Shown: positions 34,525-45,076 of the stretch, one piece after another | Position numbering within the stretch: the stretch's first letter is position 1 | How the letters are laid out: each line of letters begins with the position of its first letter | Assembly: GCA_019059635.1 (NCBI GenBank) | Contig: JAGVRJ010000003.1 | Location: 62,001-126,000 of the forward strand | DNA length: 64,000 bases | Reading direction: 5' to 3' | From: Proales similis | Taxonomy: Eukaryota; Rotifera; Eurotatoria; Ploima; Proalidae | Program-made: the position numbers and the translations under genes | The notes under the pieces: model-generated | What the model was told of the DNA's origin: nothing | The model's input: the letters and a program-made list of their open reading frames with translations, nothing else | Database searches by the model: none

Positions 34525-36627
34525 ACTTTCGGCGAAATATAAATAAATTAAGGCAGTCGCGGTGTTGGTGGTGGTTGTGCTAAATGAAATAAATAAAGAG
34601 GCGTTTTAATAAATGCGATTGGCTACGGGGCACGACTTGACAGCCAATGGGTGTATGTGAGTCGGGGCTTTTATTGAATTATGATTGGACGCTTAAAAGT
34701 GAAGCGTTGCAATTCTCATTGCTTTCCACACTGAATGAAGCAACCGTGCTCCATAAGGAGGCGCTAAACGCCAAAGAAAACGCCGGGCCATATAACCAAA
34801 GTAATCAAGTAGAGCGAACAAGTATAGTAAATAACTTTTCACCGTCTTCACCGCTAATCTTTAGTTGTTGTTTGATTTCGAATTGAGTTTCATTCGCGGA
34901 TGAGAAATGAGCAACGAGAGAGAAGGTGCGCGAGATGAGACTTGTCTGGCTTGAATTAATCCTGTTCAACAATAACTGGCAAATTAAGCGAGCGCGACTT
35001 GCCCGCGCCGCTTCTTTTTATACCAGCTCAAAAGTCAATCGAGCCGAGTGAGGGCAATTAGGCATCGAATTAATGAAATTTCAATTTTTCTTTCTACTTA
35101 ATTCGCTTTGTTTCGCCATCGACGTTGTGTTGCTTGCGTCGCCCGCTCGAGTCTGTCGTCTTCATCGAGCCCGTGATTGTGGCGTGGAGGAGCGCTATTT
35201 CTAATGCGCGATTACTCACCAACAGGCGAGCAATAATGAAATTTGATTCGCGGTGGCCAATATTTGCCCGTTCGCTCGCCCATTTGTTTGAATTGGCTTC
35301 CCGAATTAAATTAGGCAGAAACGCGTTGCTTATCACCACTTTTACAACAACGCAACTAGCAGGCTTCGCTGTCTCTTTTCAGCTGCACTGGGGCCTGAAA
35401 GGCCAACCAGCTCTAGTCTGAGTGCGTGTGATGCGTCTGTCGCTCTTTCTCTTGTTTGGAAAAGCGCACACCCGATTTCTTCAGTCGCAGCATCCTTCTC
35501 CTCCTCGTGCTACTTTCGCCCTGCTCTCTCTCACACTCGCTCCTCTCATTCACTTTCTCATCACAGCCGACTACTCGTGGCAGTAAATAATGGCGCTCGC
35601 CTCCCTGTCACTGAACGCCTGCTATAAGCCTGTGTCGACACTCAGGCAAATTAAAAATAAATCAGATGAGCAAATATTTTGCGTTGCAAATTTAATTGGT
35701 GTTCAATTTGACGATTTTGAGTAAATAAAACAAAGAAGCAAGAATCTGCTAGGGCAGATGACTGAAATTGCTGCTGCTGCTAATGTGATTGAATTGTTTT
35801 TCTTCCAAAATAGTCGAAATCTGCCACGAGCACAAACTGGCATCAATTTGAAAAAAAAGCAAACTAACTGCGAAAGTCGAGAGTGATTAGGTGGCTGAGA
35901 TGAGAATTTAGTTTGCACGTAATTTGGCCGGAATTTTGCGTTTATTGCCCGCCGGACTGATGGCTTTATGGTCAAGTAGATGAACTTGAGCCAAGCAAAC
36001 AACGAGCCATGACACGGCTCTATAGATTTAAAAAAGAAGGTTTAGGGTTTAGGAAAGAAGAAATTCTCTATTTGTTTGAAAAGAAAATGAGCAAAGCCAG
36101 GAGAAATGAGCGACCTGGCGACCTCTTCTATGAGGTGTCTCGCGGGCGCTCAATTGAAGTAATCACGCCAAATTAAATAAACAATGGCGCGAGTAGTCGC
36201 GAATTAAACAGGCACCAGCGATTTAGATCTGTCTGTTTGTGAGTGCGTGCTGGAGAATATTTGAAATTGAGCAGAGTCAATCTAAGCGCTAAATGGCTTA
36301 ATTAAAATAGAATGCTGACGACCAGTGACTTAAAAACTAAACGAGAAGCACCGAGCGAGAGGGGAGAATGAAAAAAAAAAAAGATTTAAAGGGAGGGTGA
36401 AGCAGAGCAATTAAGATCCATTCAATCGCGACGCATTCTTTCAGTGCTCATTGTGCCTTTCATTCAATTGAGCTCGTCTCTCTCTTTTTCTCACTGTCTC
36501 TCCTTCAATTTAATATGTTTATTTATTTTCATTTTTCAATTCTTTTTTTGCAGCTACAACCAAAAAGGCTTTTAATGAATTTAGATCGCAATTATTGCTT
36601 TGACACCTAAAACCTTTTTTTTCTCCT

Positions 36628-36649
36628 TCTCTCTCTCTCTCTCTCTCTC
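36628..36649. repeat. (CT)n microsatellite
   Basis: About ten CT units within a pyrimidine-rich stretch. Confidence 0.9.
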
Positions 36650-37801
36650 ACTCTCGTTCGCTATTTCTACTTTATTTTATTTGCCGAGCGCGCCATTTGC
36701 CAATAGACAGCGTGATCAAGCAGGCATGCAAGCGGGCGTGAGGTAAAGCGAAAAAAATATTTAGAGATTGGAAATGACGATGCCACTGAGAAATAGAAAT
36801 GCAACAAATCTTCATTGATTGGCTCATTTGTCATATTGGGTTGCTTAATCATGAGTCGAGTAGAAAACACGAAGAGAAGAGGCAACGAAATAGAGAGGAG
36901 TGAACGAGATAAAGTTCAATACGAAAATAGACCGACAAAGTCAGAAAAGCTGCTGCAATTGAATGGCGTAAGAGAAAACGAAAAATAAGAAAATTAAATT
37001 CTGAATTTTCTGAACATTCTGAATTTGGGAAATTGAGCCGAGCTGCGAGAGCGGTTTACGGCTCGGCTTGAACCGAGCGGCGAACTTGCCGGGTTGAAGT
37101 CATTATTTTGGAATTGAATTAAATCAGTGATTTATATATTACTGATCAGAAAGAAAACTGAAAAGAGAGTGGGCCCGGGCGGAAGCGACTCATTGATTTG
37201 GACCACTTAATTCATTTTTGAATTTGATCCGATCAAACAAATATCATGAGCATGATGAGGCTCAATGATGGTGATCAACGGCAGGCGCCAGAACACGCTT
37301 GGAATTAGTTTTGTTTTGTGAACATAGCAAGAAAGCAGTGGCATCAGGCAGTGAGGCGAATAATTAAAAATCGTTCTCTCTCAATGAATTTGTGTCGACC
37401 GAACGGGAGCAAACAAACGACTCGTGCGCCCGTCAATTCTGCAACAAGTGCTTAAATACACGATTAATTTTCTCGCTCTCTCGGCTGTTTTTTGTGCCTC
37501 TATTTTCTTCATATTGTTTTTAATCGGAGCGGCTGTCAAGGCGCACTCTGATCAGGCGGCCGGGACGCGACTCGGACTACTCTGCCGCTGCTGTCTGTCT
37601 GCTCGTTGCTCATTCGGCTCTTTTGACGAGTAAATAGCGGCCAATTAGATAAGCGCGAGGCATCGATTTCAATTTGCATGCAAATAGGCGCCAATAAATT
37701 AGCGGCCACGTTTGCTCATTTATTCGAGAACATTGTCACAATTTATACTTGTCTATCAAAAGTCAAACGCCTTTTTAATCCAACGCCACCATTCTATTTG
37801 G

Positions 37802-37826
37802 CATCATCATCATCATCATCATCATC
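37802..37826. repeat. (CAT)n microsatellite
   Basis: Eight tandem CAT units in non-coding DNA; on the minus strand ATG/GAT repeats. Confidence 0.9.
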
Positions 37827-39237
37827 TAAAGCCGTCGACATCATCTGCATCGCGCTGGTTCTCCACCAGCAGCTGTACCACTGGCAGCAAATATGTTGTT
37901 ATCATTCTCTTGGTCTCATCATTCTTTAATTCAATTTCTTCCGTCCCATTTGACAGCTCCAATGAGATTTGCATTTTTCAAATGAGGCCACAGCCAGACA
38001 CTTGTGTTTTTGTGCTTCTTAATATTCTGCCAGGATTTGCTTCAATTCTCAATACTTTTCGACCAGTACTCTGCCTCTCGCTCTCTTCTTTCTTTATTTC
38101 CTTGTTCGGTGTTTGATATTTCCCAAGCGGCTAATTGAGCCATAAGCGAGCGTCGTCTGTTTCAGGTTTAATCGAACAGAAACAAAAGCACAGCCGTCTA
38201 TAGAACGTGATTTTCGATGCCTGTTTCCAATCAAGAAAGCCCTACTCAAAAACGGTCCCATTCTGTTTGGTGTGAATTAATTCCGCGAAATATTAGTAAA
38301 CTCACGTCAGGTTTTAATAGGCGGAAGTCGCTTAATTTGCGCGTTCAAACACGTCGCTGGCCTTCTCTCCTCTTTAAATTGAATTAGCCAGATGCTGGCT
38401 CAAAGACACGAAGTGGTTGCTCACTTTTTGCCGTTCAACAACAACAAAAATACCACCATCACCACCACCAACGAAAACAACTTAATTAATGGTCAGGCAA
38501 TAAAGCTAAGCGAGCACCGATGGGCTGGCAAGTGATTAGTAGACCGGCTCGGTTCAAGTCAACTGGTCGGCGCGGCCTCTCGAGTCGCATATTGTTTGCA
38601 CTCGGATTCTAGCCGCATCTCTGGTTTCGCTAATAACAGATCCTGCCCGCTTTGAACTGAACGAAAATGAAATGAATCAAATTGAAATGGACGAATTTGA
38701 AAGCTAATCAAATAGCCGTTGGCTCTCGATCGAATGCGAAACGCAGAGAGCTCGGAGAGCTGCTGCTCTTCCGTGCTGCGTCTTCCGTTCGGCATAAAAT
38801 ACCAAAATATCAAGTGTACTGTGATTAGCGCTTTAATCCAGGCCCAGAATATAGCTCGAATGAGATTTAGAGCGAAAATATTTTCATCCAACAAACGGCG
38901 CTGAGCATATTTGGCTTTTTGATCAGCTCGGCACTCGGTACAGAGCTTTGGAGAGTGCTACAGAGAGTGCGAACTGAAATATTGAGGAATGAATAAAATT
39001 CTGATTTTTATTTTTTGTGAGCAGAAGAGCTTTAGAAGCGATAAAAAGAAGACACGCTCGAGATAATTGCGCTTAATCGAATATACCGAAGAAAGAGTTA
39101 ATAGACGAATAAAGAAGAAGACTACCGAATAATAGAGAACGAGACAAACAAGAGATTGAGACGAGATTGCAACCAACGCACAACTCCGTCCAAGCTGTCC
39201 ATCCGAGCATGCTTGAAAATGGTCAGATTGGAGAGAG

Positions 39238-42200
39238 TCAGACCAACGTGGCGTGGTCTACCATTGGACTTTTGGTGCGCTCGTGATCGCCGCGTCGAGA
39301 GCTGGCGAATAAATGCGTTTCGTTTTGATTGTTGAGCCAGGCCAGCATCTCGATGCTGAACTCCTCGGCCGTGTGAATGCTGAGATTGAGGCTTTGATTT
39401 TGTGAGCTGTTTGACATTGCTCGGCCCATACCGTTGCTTGAGCTCGTGTCAGCCGGTTTGGGCGAGTGGCGCTTGTTTCGCATTGTAACATTGCGTTCGG
39501 CCGAGCCGCTTATTGTTGCCGTGTACGCGCTTGATTTGAGGTCCGGATTGCTATGGGCAAGCTCTCGGTCCGATTCGATTTCCCGCTCGTTCGTGTCGGC
39601 ACTGCTGCTATTCAAGCTGATCAGCGAATTGGACGACGAGTTGAGGCCGAGTCCGTGTGGCGCTTGCTGATGTGAACGCTTGTTGAAATCAACCAGGCGG
39701 CCTGAGGAGCTGCTCGACGCCGAGTCTTGTTTCTGATGCATTCGAACACCAGCCGCAACAGCAGCCTTCATCGCTCGTTGATTGTTCACGTGGTAGAAAT
39801 TGTGGTCGGCGAGCAGCTTCATATTCGAGTCGCTGGTGTTTTTCCTTTGAACGCCGCTGCGTCTATTCGCGTCTGGCAGTGACTCGGGCACTTGTCCAAG
39901 AGGACTGTTCTGCTGGACAACGGAGCCCTGCTCATACTCGTTGAGTGCTATGCTGCTGCTGAATAGATTGGCTGACGGCGAGGTCACTTCAATGCCATCT
40001 GTTTGCCTCACAATCGGAATTTCGCTCATCACTTGCTTTCGACTTGCTTGCTGAGACGCAGGCCGACCGTTCATGATCGTGCTCGAATGTGCTCTGAGCA
40101 CGCAAGTCACTTCAGTAGGCGCCTGAGTTTCGCCACACGACTGTTGTCTCAGCAAATCGTGGCTGAGTATTGTGCGCACTTTGCGTGAGCTGGCCGTGCG
40201 AGCTTGTTTATTGAGGAAGTTGCTGTTGCTCTCCAGAAAGTGCTTGTGCTCCTGCGCCCGTCTGTACGAGTCCTTTCGATGAATAGAGGCCGGACTTGTG
40301 TCTGCGCCCTGGTCGTTCAGATTCAATTTGCCCATGTCGGTGACGCTCACATCGTCACTTTGCCGCTCCGAGTTCTCGCCGCTCTCGCTGGTTGCGCTCA
40401 GAGCCACCACGTCTTCGTTTTCATTGTCGTTCAGCTTGCGGCTCAGTCTGGCCAGCTTGAGCTTCGAGGCCTCGTACAAGCTGCGTCTTTGACGCTGGGT
40501 GCGCACGTTTACCAACGGGTCCGAGGCCAAGCCAAGATAGACAAGCATTATTCGCTTTTGAATGTCAAACTCGGCTCTGAGTCGACCGAGACGAACAGCT
40601 CGTGCGCGCTCGTCTGTGCGCAAATGAGAAGCGCGAAACTGTTCCAACGCTTTGATGGCCTTGAACACCATGTTGGCGTCGTGCGAGTTGCGCAGCATGT
40701 CAACTAGATTCTTTAATCGGCGTTTTAGCCGAGTAAACTCAACAATTACTGCAATGAATCGACTGACCTCTTTGTATTGCTTAACTTCGTGCAATTGACG
40801 CCGCTTTATCTGCAGATTCTCCATCACAATCTGCTTGCGTCGATTGTAGAGGCCGAGCAGTTCACTCTTGGGCTCTTTGGCTGCCTGTTTACACGGCACG
40901 TTCACTTGAAACACCAAGTCAGACGAGGATTAATCCAAAATTAAAGTAACCAGTTGTGATTTTATGGCAAACACACACACACACACCTTTTTCGTTTATG
41001 AGAATGTCGCTGAGCGCCAGCGATGGAGTCGAGTGGGCCTGAATCTTGAAAGAGTTGGAGCTCGCGTTTAGCTCGGCGGCCAAGTCGTTCAACGATTTGA
41101 ACTGAGACACGTTGGTTTGCTTTAGAATGTGTGAGAATTTTTGTTTTTATTTCGAATGAGCGAAAATTGAATTGACAAAGCAACTTACTCGACTCTGCTT
41201 TTTGTCCAAATAGAACTGATGCTGGGCAACCGCCATCAGCCAAATAGATTTGCACAGCGGCGCGATCGAGGCGAACCACGAGTAGACCTTTACCGGGTTA
41301 AATGTGTCGTCTTGCTTGAGCAAGAGCTGGCTGTTGATTTGCGGCGATGTTCTTGTGTCGTGGATTAGTTGCGCGTCTCACTCGTTTCTGGGCGTTTGGA
41401 CTTACTCATTCGTTTCGTGCACTTCGATGGAGAACTTTCGATCGCGGTAGTAGAGATTTTCAAGTCGACTCCACGGAAACATCTGAAGCAATTCCGGTTG
41501 CGAATAAGTTCGGCTCGGGAGAAGCGAGCGGCTCGATTACCTTTTTGGTCATCATTCGGTTGTCGTGCTCGTAGAGGCCAATGCCTCTGTACGAAATGCC
41601 CAGGAAGTACTTGGCGTTGGCTTTGTCTTTTACCTCGTAAAAGTGAACACCGTAGTTGACCAGTTTCTCAATTATCGACAAATAGCTGAACAGTTTGGTT
41701 AGAGGCCGAGTGCTGATAAGGCATCGAATGAGGTACTCACTTGACAATGCACTGGCCGCGCGACAGACTGCTGCAGCGTTTGTATTGAGCGACCACTTTC
41801 TCTTCGCTTGAATAGGTAGGCGTTAGTCGGTGAACAAAGAGACACGGCGCTGATGAAGGGCCTGGTTACCTGAATTTGATGTGACTGGGCGTGGTCATCA
41901 TACTCTTGGGCAGGACGAGCTCATCGCGAATCGCCTGGACAGCTTCTCTTTCTCTGAAAAAATTCTCCAATCAAACCAAGTGATGACGAGTGGCGCATGA
42001 GAGACGGAAGCTTACGATCGGTAATCGCCCAAGCAGGACTGAAGCACCAGAGCGCCAAGTTCATAAACGAGTTCATTGCTGACTTCCAACTCGGCCTGGG
42101 AAGCAAGACGATTGCCAAATTAGACCAACAAAGGGCAAGAGAATGATGATGAGTTTACTTTGTGGAGAAGTTGACGGGCTTGAATGAAAAACAATTCGAC

Positions 42201-42615
42201 TGCGCACTTGTCTTTGGCGTATGCAATGTTCTCAATGAAATACTTGACCGAGAATGAAAGGATGATGCAGGCCGAGTGACGTTTGGGCACGTCGTGGTCC
42301 AGCACTCGTCTGTCTGTTTGTAGCCAGCTGCGGTGACCCCTATATAGCGAGTTGAGTGGCCGACCAAGACGAGCTAAGTAAGGGAATTGCTTACGTTGAA
42401 TCGATGAAAGACAGGCCAAAGTACTCCTTCTCGGTGAGATCGAGATGAGAGCCGACAAGGTCGATTAGTTCGGAAGTGTTGGTCTCGGGCTTTGGAAATT
42501 GAAACGATCAATTGAGCAGCTGGGTGGAGTTGGTCGGGCCAGCAAGGATTACCGTTAGCAAAAAGTCGAGCTGCGAGCCATCGAGCAGCAGGACCGTGCA
42601 AACTCTCGACTCCAT
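39238..42615 (-). CDS. FRMD4: FERM-domain protein FRMD4
   Basis: Scaffold of epithelial polarity that joins cytohesin and Par3 in vertebrates. Several small 5' exons encode the FERM domain. The start ATG at 42615 gives MESRVCTVLLLDGSQLDFLL. Next come ETNTSELIDLVGSHLDLTEKEYFGLSF, HRSWLQTDRRVLDHDVPKRH, YFIENIAYAKDKCAVELFF and the PH-like F3 lobe with YGVHFYEVKDKANAKYFLG and ISYRGIGLYEHD. A short exon, LALSDILIN, corresponds to the linker after the FERM domain. A large last exon (to TGA at 39238) has KSELLGLYNRRKQIVMENL, then a CUPID-like block with REFDIQ-type and ASDPLVNVRTQRQRRSLYEA motifs. A long serine/asparagine-rich tail follows. Family order and motifs match FRMD4A/B. Some intron borders between 41000 and 42500 were not fixed. 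Confidence 0.88.
40970..40986. repeat. (AC)n microsatellite at a FRMD4 splice donor
   Basis: About eight AC units; on the coding (minus) strand this is (GT)n directly after the LINEK codons, so the donor lies inside the repeat. Confidence 0.8.
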
Positions 42616-43107
42616 CGCGTCCGAGTGTCGTTAAGCGTCAAAGAAGATGATCGCATGCGATAACAAAAAAAATAGACGACGACGAGGATGAAGCTAAACG
42701 CACAATTATGTTTTGCTCTGCCGATCGGTTGACATATGGCTCTCGCTTAGCCACCGTCAGTTTTGATTACGCCTATGCAGGTAAGATTCGCCCTGTCCAA
42801 TGCACATCAAACTTAACCGTTCAAATTCCGCTTTTATCTGCGGCACAGAGCAGGCTAATTCGACTCGAGTAAAATACTTGCCTCGATCTTGATCAACACT
42901 TGGCCAGACTAAGGGCTGAATTTCTAAATTCAAAGTCGATTGCGCAACTCGACGAACGAAGCCAAGAGCCAAACCCTGCAGATGGCACTTTGGAAAGAGT
43001 TATTTGAGTTCGAGGTAAATGGTTTATTTGAGTTAGAAAGAGGACAAAAGAGGTTTTGTTTCTTTGAAGAAAAGAAAAAATCGCATCAACGAGCACTAAA
43101 GAGCGAT

Positions 43108-44139
43108 TCAGAGCTGATCGCGATACACAGCCAAGCCCTCGGCGTCGAGGTTCACTTCACGAAGTGCGTCCAAGTCGCCATACAGCTGCGGAATGCTGGC
43201 GTCTGGAGCATTGACTGCCAGCGTGTCGCCATTTACGTGGCATTCACCGATTTCGTCCAGCAGAGACTGGTCGGCAAATTGACTGTGTTGACGCAAGTAC
43301 TCTTCTGGGTCCCTTTCTTCGACGCCCAAGCAGCGGAACACTTTCTCCACTTCGACTTCAGGCTGGTCCCATTCGATAATCAGGTTTCGCGGCGGCTCTG
43401 GCGCGCACTCGTCGCTCTCCCTTTCAAGTATCACCTCGCGTCTCTGTCGCTCGTAGCCGAGCCAGCGTTCGATGGTTATTTTAGACGGCTTGCAAGGAAG
43501 GTCGGGCAGTTTCTCGAGCACAACACGGCGCGGTGGTGGCGGCAGATTTTTGCCCGGAATGCGCACCGTCTTGGGACAGACAGGCTCGGGAGCTTTTGGT
43601 GGCCGTTCACGCAGCAAGACTGGATGATGTTGGCCTGCCGGGCGGCCCTCCTGACGAATCACAATTGGTGGCGCTGGCTCTCCGCTCTTGTCAGCCTCGC
43701 GAACTATTTTTATCGGCGGCGGAGGTGGCAGCTTGGGTGGCTTGAAGAATTTCACCTCAACCTCTTGTTGGTATCTAACCACTCCAGTCTGCTTGCGAAT
43801 CACTTCTGGATTCGGATCCTCAAATAGCTCGTACTCGTCGGCTGTGGCTCCAGCCTTGCTTCGCCAGTTGGCAACTTCGTTCTTGTTCAAGTAGATGCCT
43901 TGCAGGCCTCGCGCATCGATTCGTTCGTCTGATTCGAATTCGAGCGGCTGTTGGGCGTCTCGCAGCTGGCGTTCGATAGCACTCTCAGGGGCCCGGGCTC
44001 CTTCGCAGCCTTTTTTGCAGTCCGAAGACTGGCGTCGTGAGCTTGACACGTACGGCGCCGATGAGAACGTGGCCGAGAACGAGCCAGAGTTGGAAGCCAC
44101 TGCTGAGCTCGAGAAAGCAAACGACTGCTCGCTGGACAT
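43108..44139 (-). CDS. Conserved protein of unknown function with IERW motif
   Basis: Intronless frame of 343 residues. A serine/alanine-rich N-terminus is followed by a domain with a regular string of short beta-like phrases alternating with proline-rich turns: LPPPPPIKIVREA, PPIVIRQEG, PVCPKTVRIPG, LPPPPRRVVLEKLPDLP, SKITIERWLGYERQRREVILE, PRNLIIEWDQPEVEVEKVFRCLG. An acidic C-terminal segment ends in a LYGDLDAL...LDAEGLAVYRDQL block. The phrase order (PPP-R-VVLEKLP, then IERWL-Y-Q-R, then NLIIEW) recalls a filament-forming protein family that I have seen in scattered invertebrates and protists, but I cannot name it with confidence. There are no membrane segments or signal peptide. Lies 490 bases upstream of FRMD4 on the same strand. 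Confidence 0.65.
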   Translation of the reverse strand: MSSEQSFAFSSSAVASNSGSFSATFSSAPYVSSSRRQSSDCKKGCEGARAPESAIERQLRDAQQPLEFESDERIDARGLQGIYLNKNEVANWRSKAGATADEYELFEDPNPEVIRKQTGVVRYQQEVEVKFFKPPKLPPPPPIKIVREADKSGEPAPPIVIRQEGRPAGQHHPVLLRERPPKAPEPVCPKTVRIPGKNLPPPPRRVVLEKLPDLPCKPSKITIERWLGYERQRREVILERESDECAPEPPRNLIIEWDQPEVEVEKVFRCLGVEERDPEEYLRQHSQFADQSLLDEIGECHVNGDTLAVNAPDASIPQLYGDLDALREVNLDAEGLAVYRDQL

Positions 44140-45076
44140 GTTTAGTGAGATTTTGTGGTTTGCACGAAAATTTTCCTTTTTCGCTTCTGTCTTTTGCCGA
44201 ACATTTTCTGTGTCTATTTATAGAGATGGCATACCCAAGAGCCGAACGCATCGACAATAGACAATAGAAGTAGAGAGATGCAACTGCTCGACGACCAAAT
44301 AGGCGTAAATAACAAAAAAAAGTTGCAATCATTCCCGGCCTATTAGGAGAAGAATTTTCGCCTGAAAACAAATGAGCGAGTAGAAGGAACTCGAAGAGAT
44401 TCGAATCTTGCGAGTTGTGTTTTACGATTTCAATTAGCTCGTCTTGTTGTCACTGTAAATGCGCGTGGCCATATGAGCATAGATAGCAAGGAAGCGTTCA
44501 AGCGTACGATCAAATTTGTAATCTTGCATAGCAACAACAAGACGGCATCGTTTGTATCGTGTTGAATCAAGGTGTAGTAATCAATCAAAAGACGCTGCTT
44601 TTTTTTTTCTAATTGATTCGTTCTGCTGGCTGAATTGAAATGACGACGATGCCAACCATGCTTTCAATTCTACGCTCATTATCGAAAAATTTGGAATTAA
44701 TTTTCAAAATAAAACAAAATATTCAAGTTGGCCGCAGTAAAAGGATAATGAACTCTGGTGACGATGAATAAACGAACGAGAAAATCAAACGCCTGGCAGG
44801 CTGTGAGGAATTAAGAAATCAAAATAATGACGAAACGAATTAGACCAAAAGTTCCTCAAGCTATTAATAGAGCAGGCGGATTGTCAAGTTAATTACGCGA
44901 CGAGTGGCGGGGCTGTACTCGGACTCAATGGAGATGGCCCATGGGTTTCCACTAGAACAGAAATAATTTGATTGTTCGTCTTAAAAGCACAAATTGAATT
45001 TTCGTTTATTCTGTAAACCGAAACTGAAAGAGTTCTGCGTCCACTCTGCGTAGCCTTCATCAAGCTCAAACTTTAA
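44140..45076. other. Divergent intergenic region (unknown IERW gene / HCF)
   Basis: About 0.94 kb of AT-rich DNA between two divergent start codons. No repeat, RNA gene or coding exon recognised; likely promoters of both genes. Confidence 0.45.

Larger units (their letters stand above)
33868..39237. other. Large non-coding block 5' of unc-4 (5.4 kb)
   Basis: The longest gap in the window, in front of the homeobox gene (-) and behind the FRMD4 3' end. AT-rich, with many AATTAA/TAAT-type short motifs and simple repeats (CT at 34505-34524 and 36628-36649, CAT at 37802-37826). No open frame has convincing coding character. Probably the regulatory landscape of the homeobox gene. Confidence 0.5.

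Noticed and set aside
37802-37826. CAT repeat as a poly-histidine coding region
   Set aside because: The short frame around it has no other coding character and lies in the non-coding block 5' of unc-4.
42940-43827. A 295-codon open frame on the + strand opposite the IERW-motif gene
   Set aside because: Antisense shadow: the minus frame has a proper ATG, a stop and structured repeats; the + frame shows no recognisable domain.
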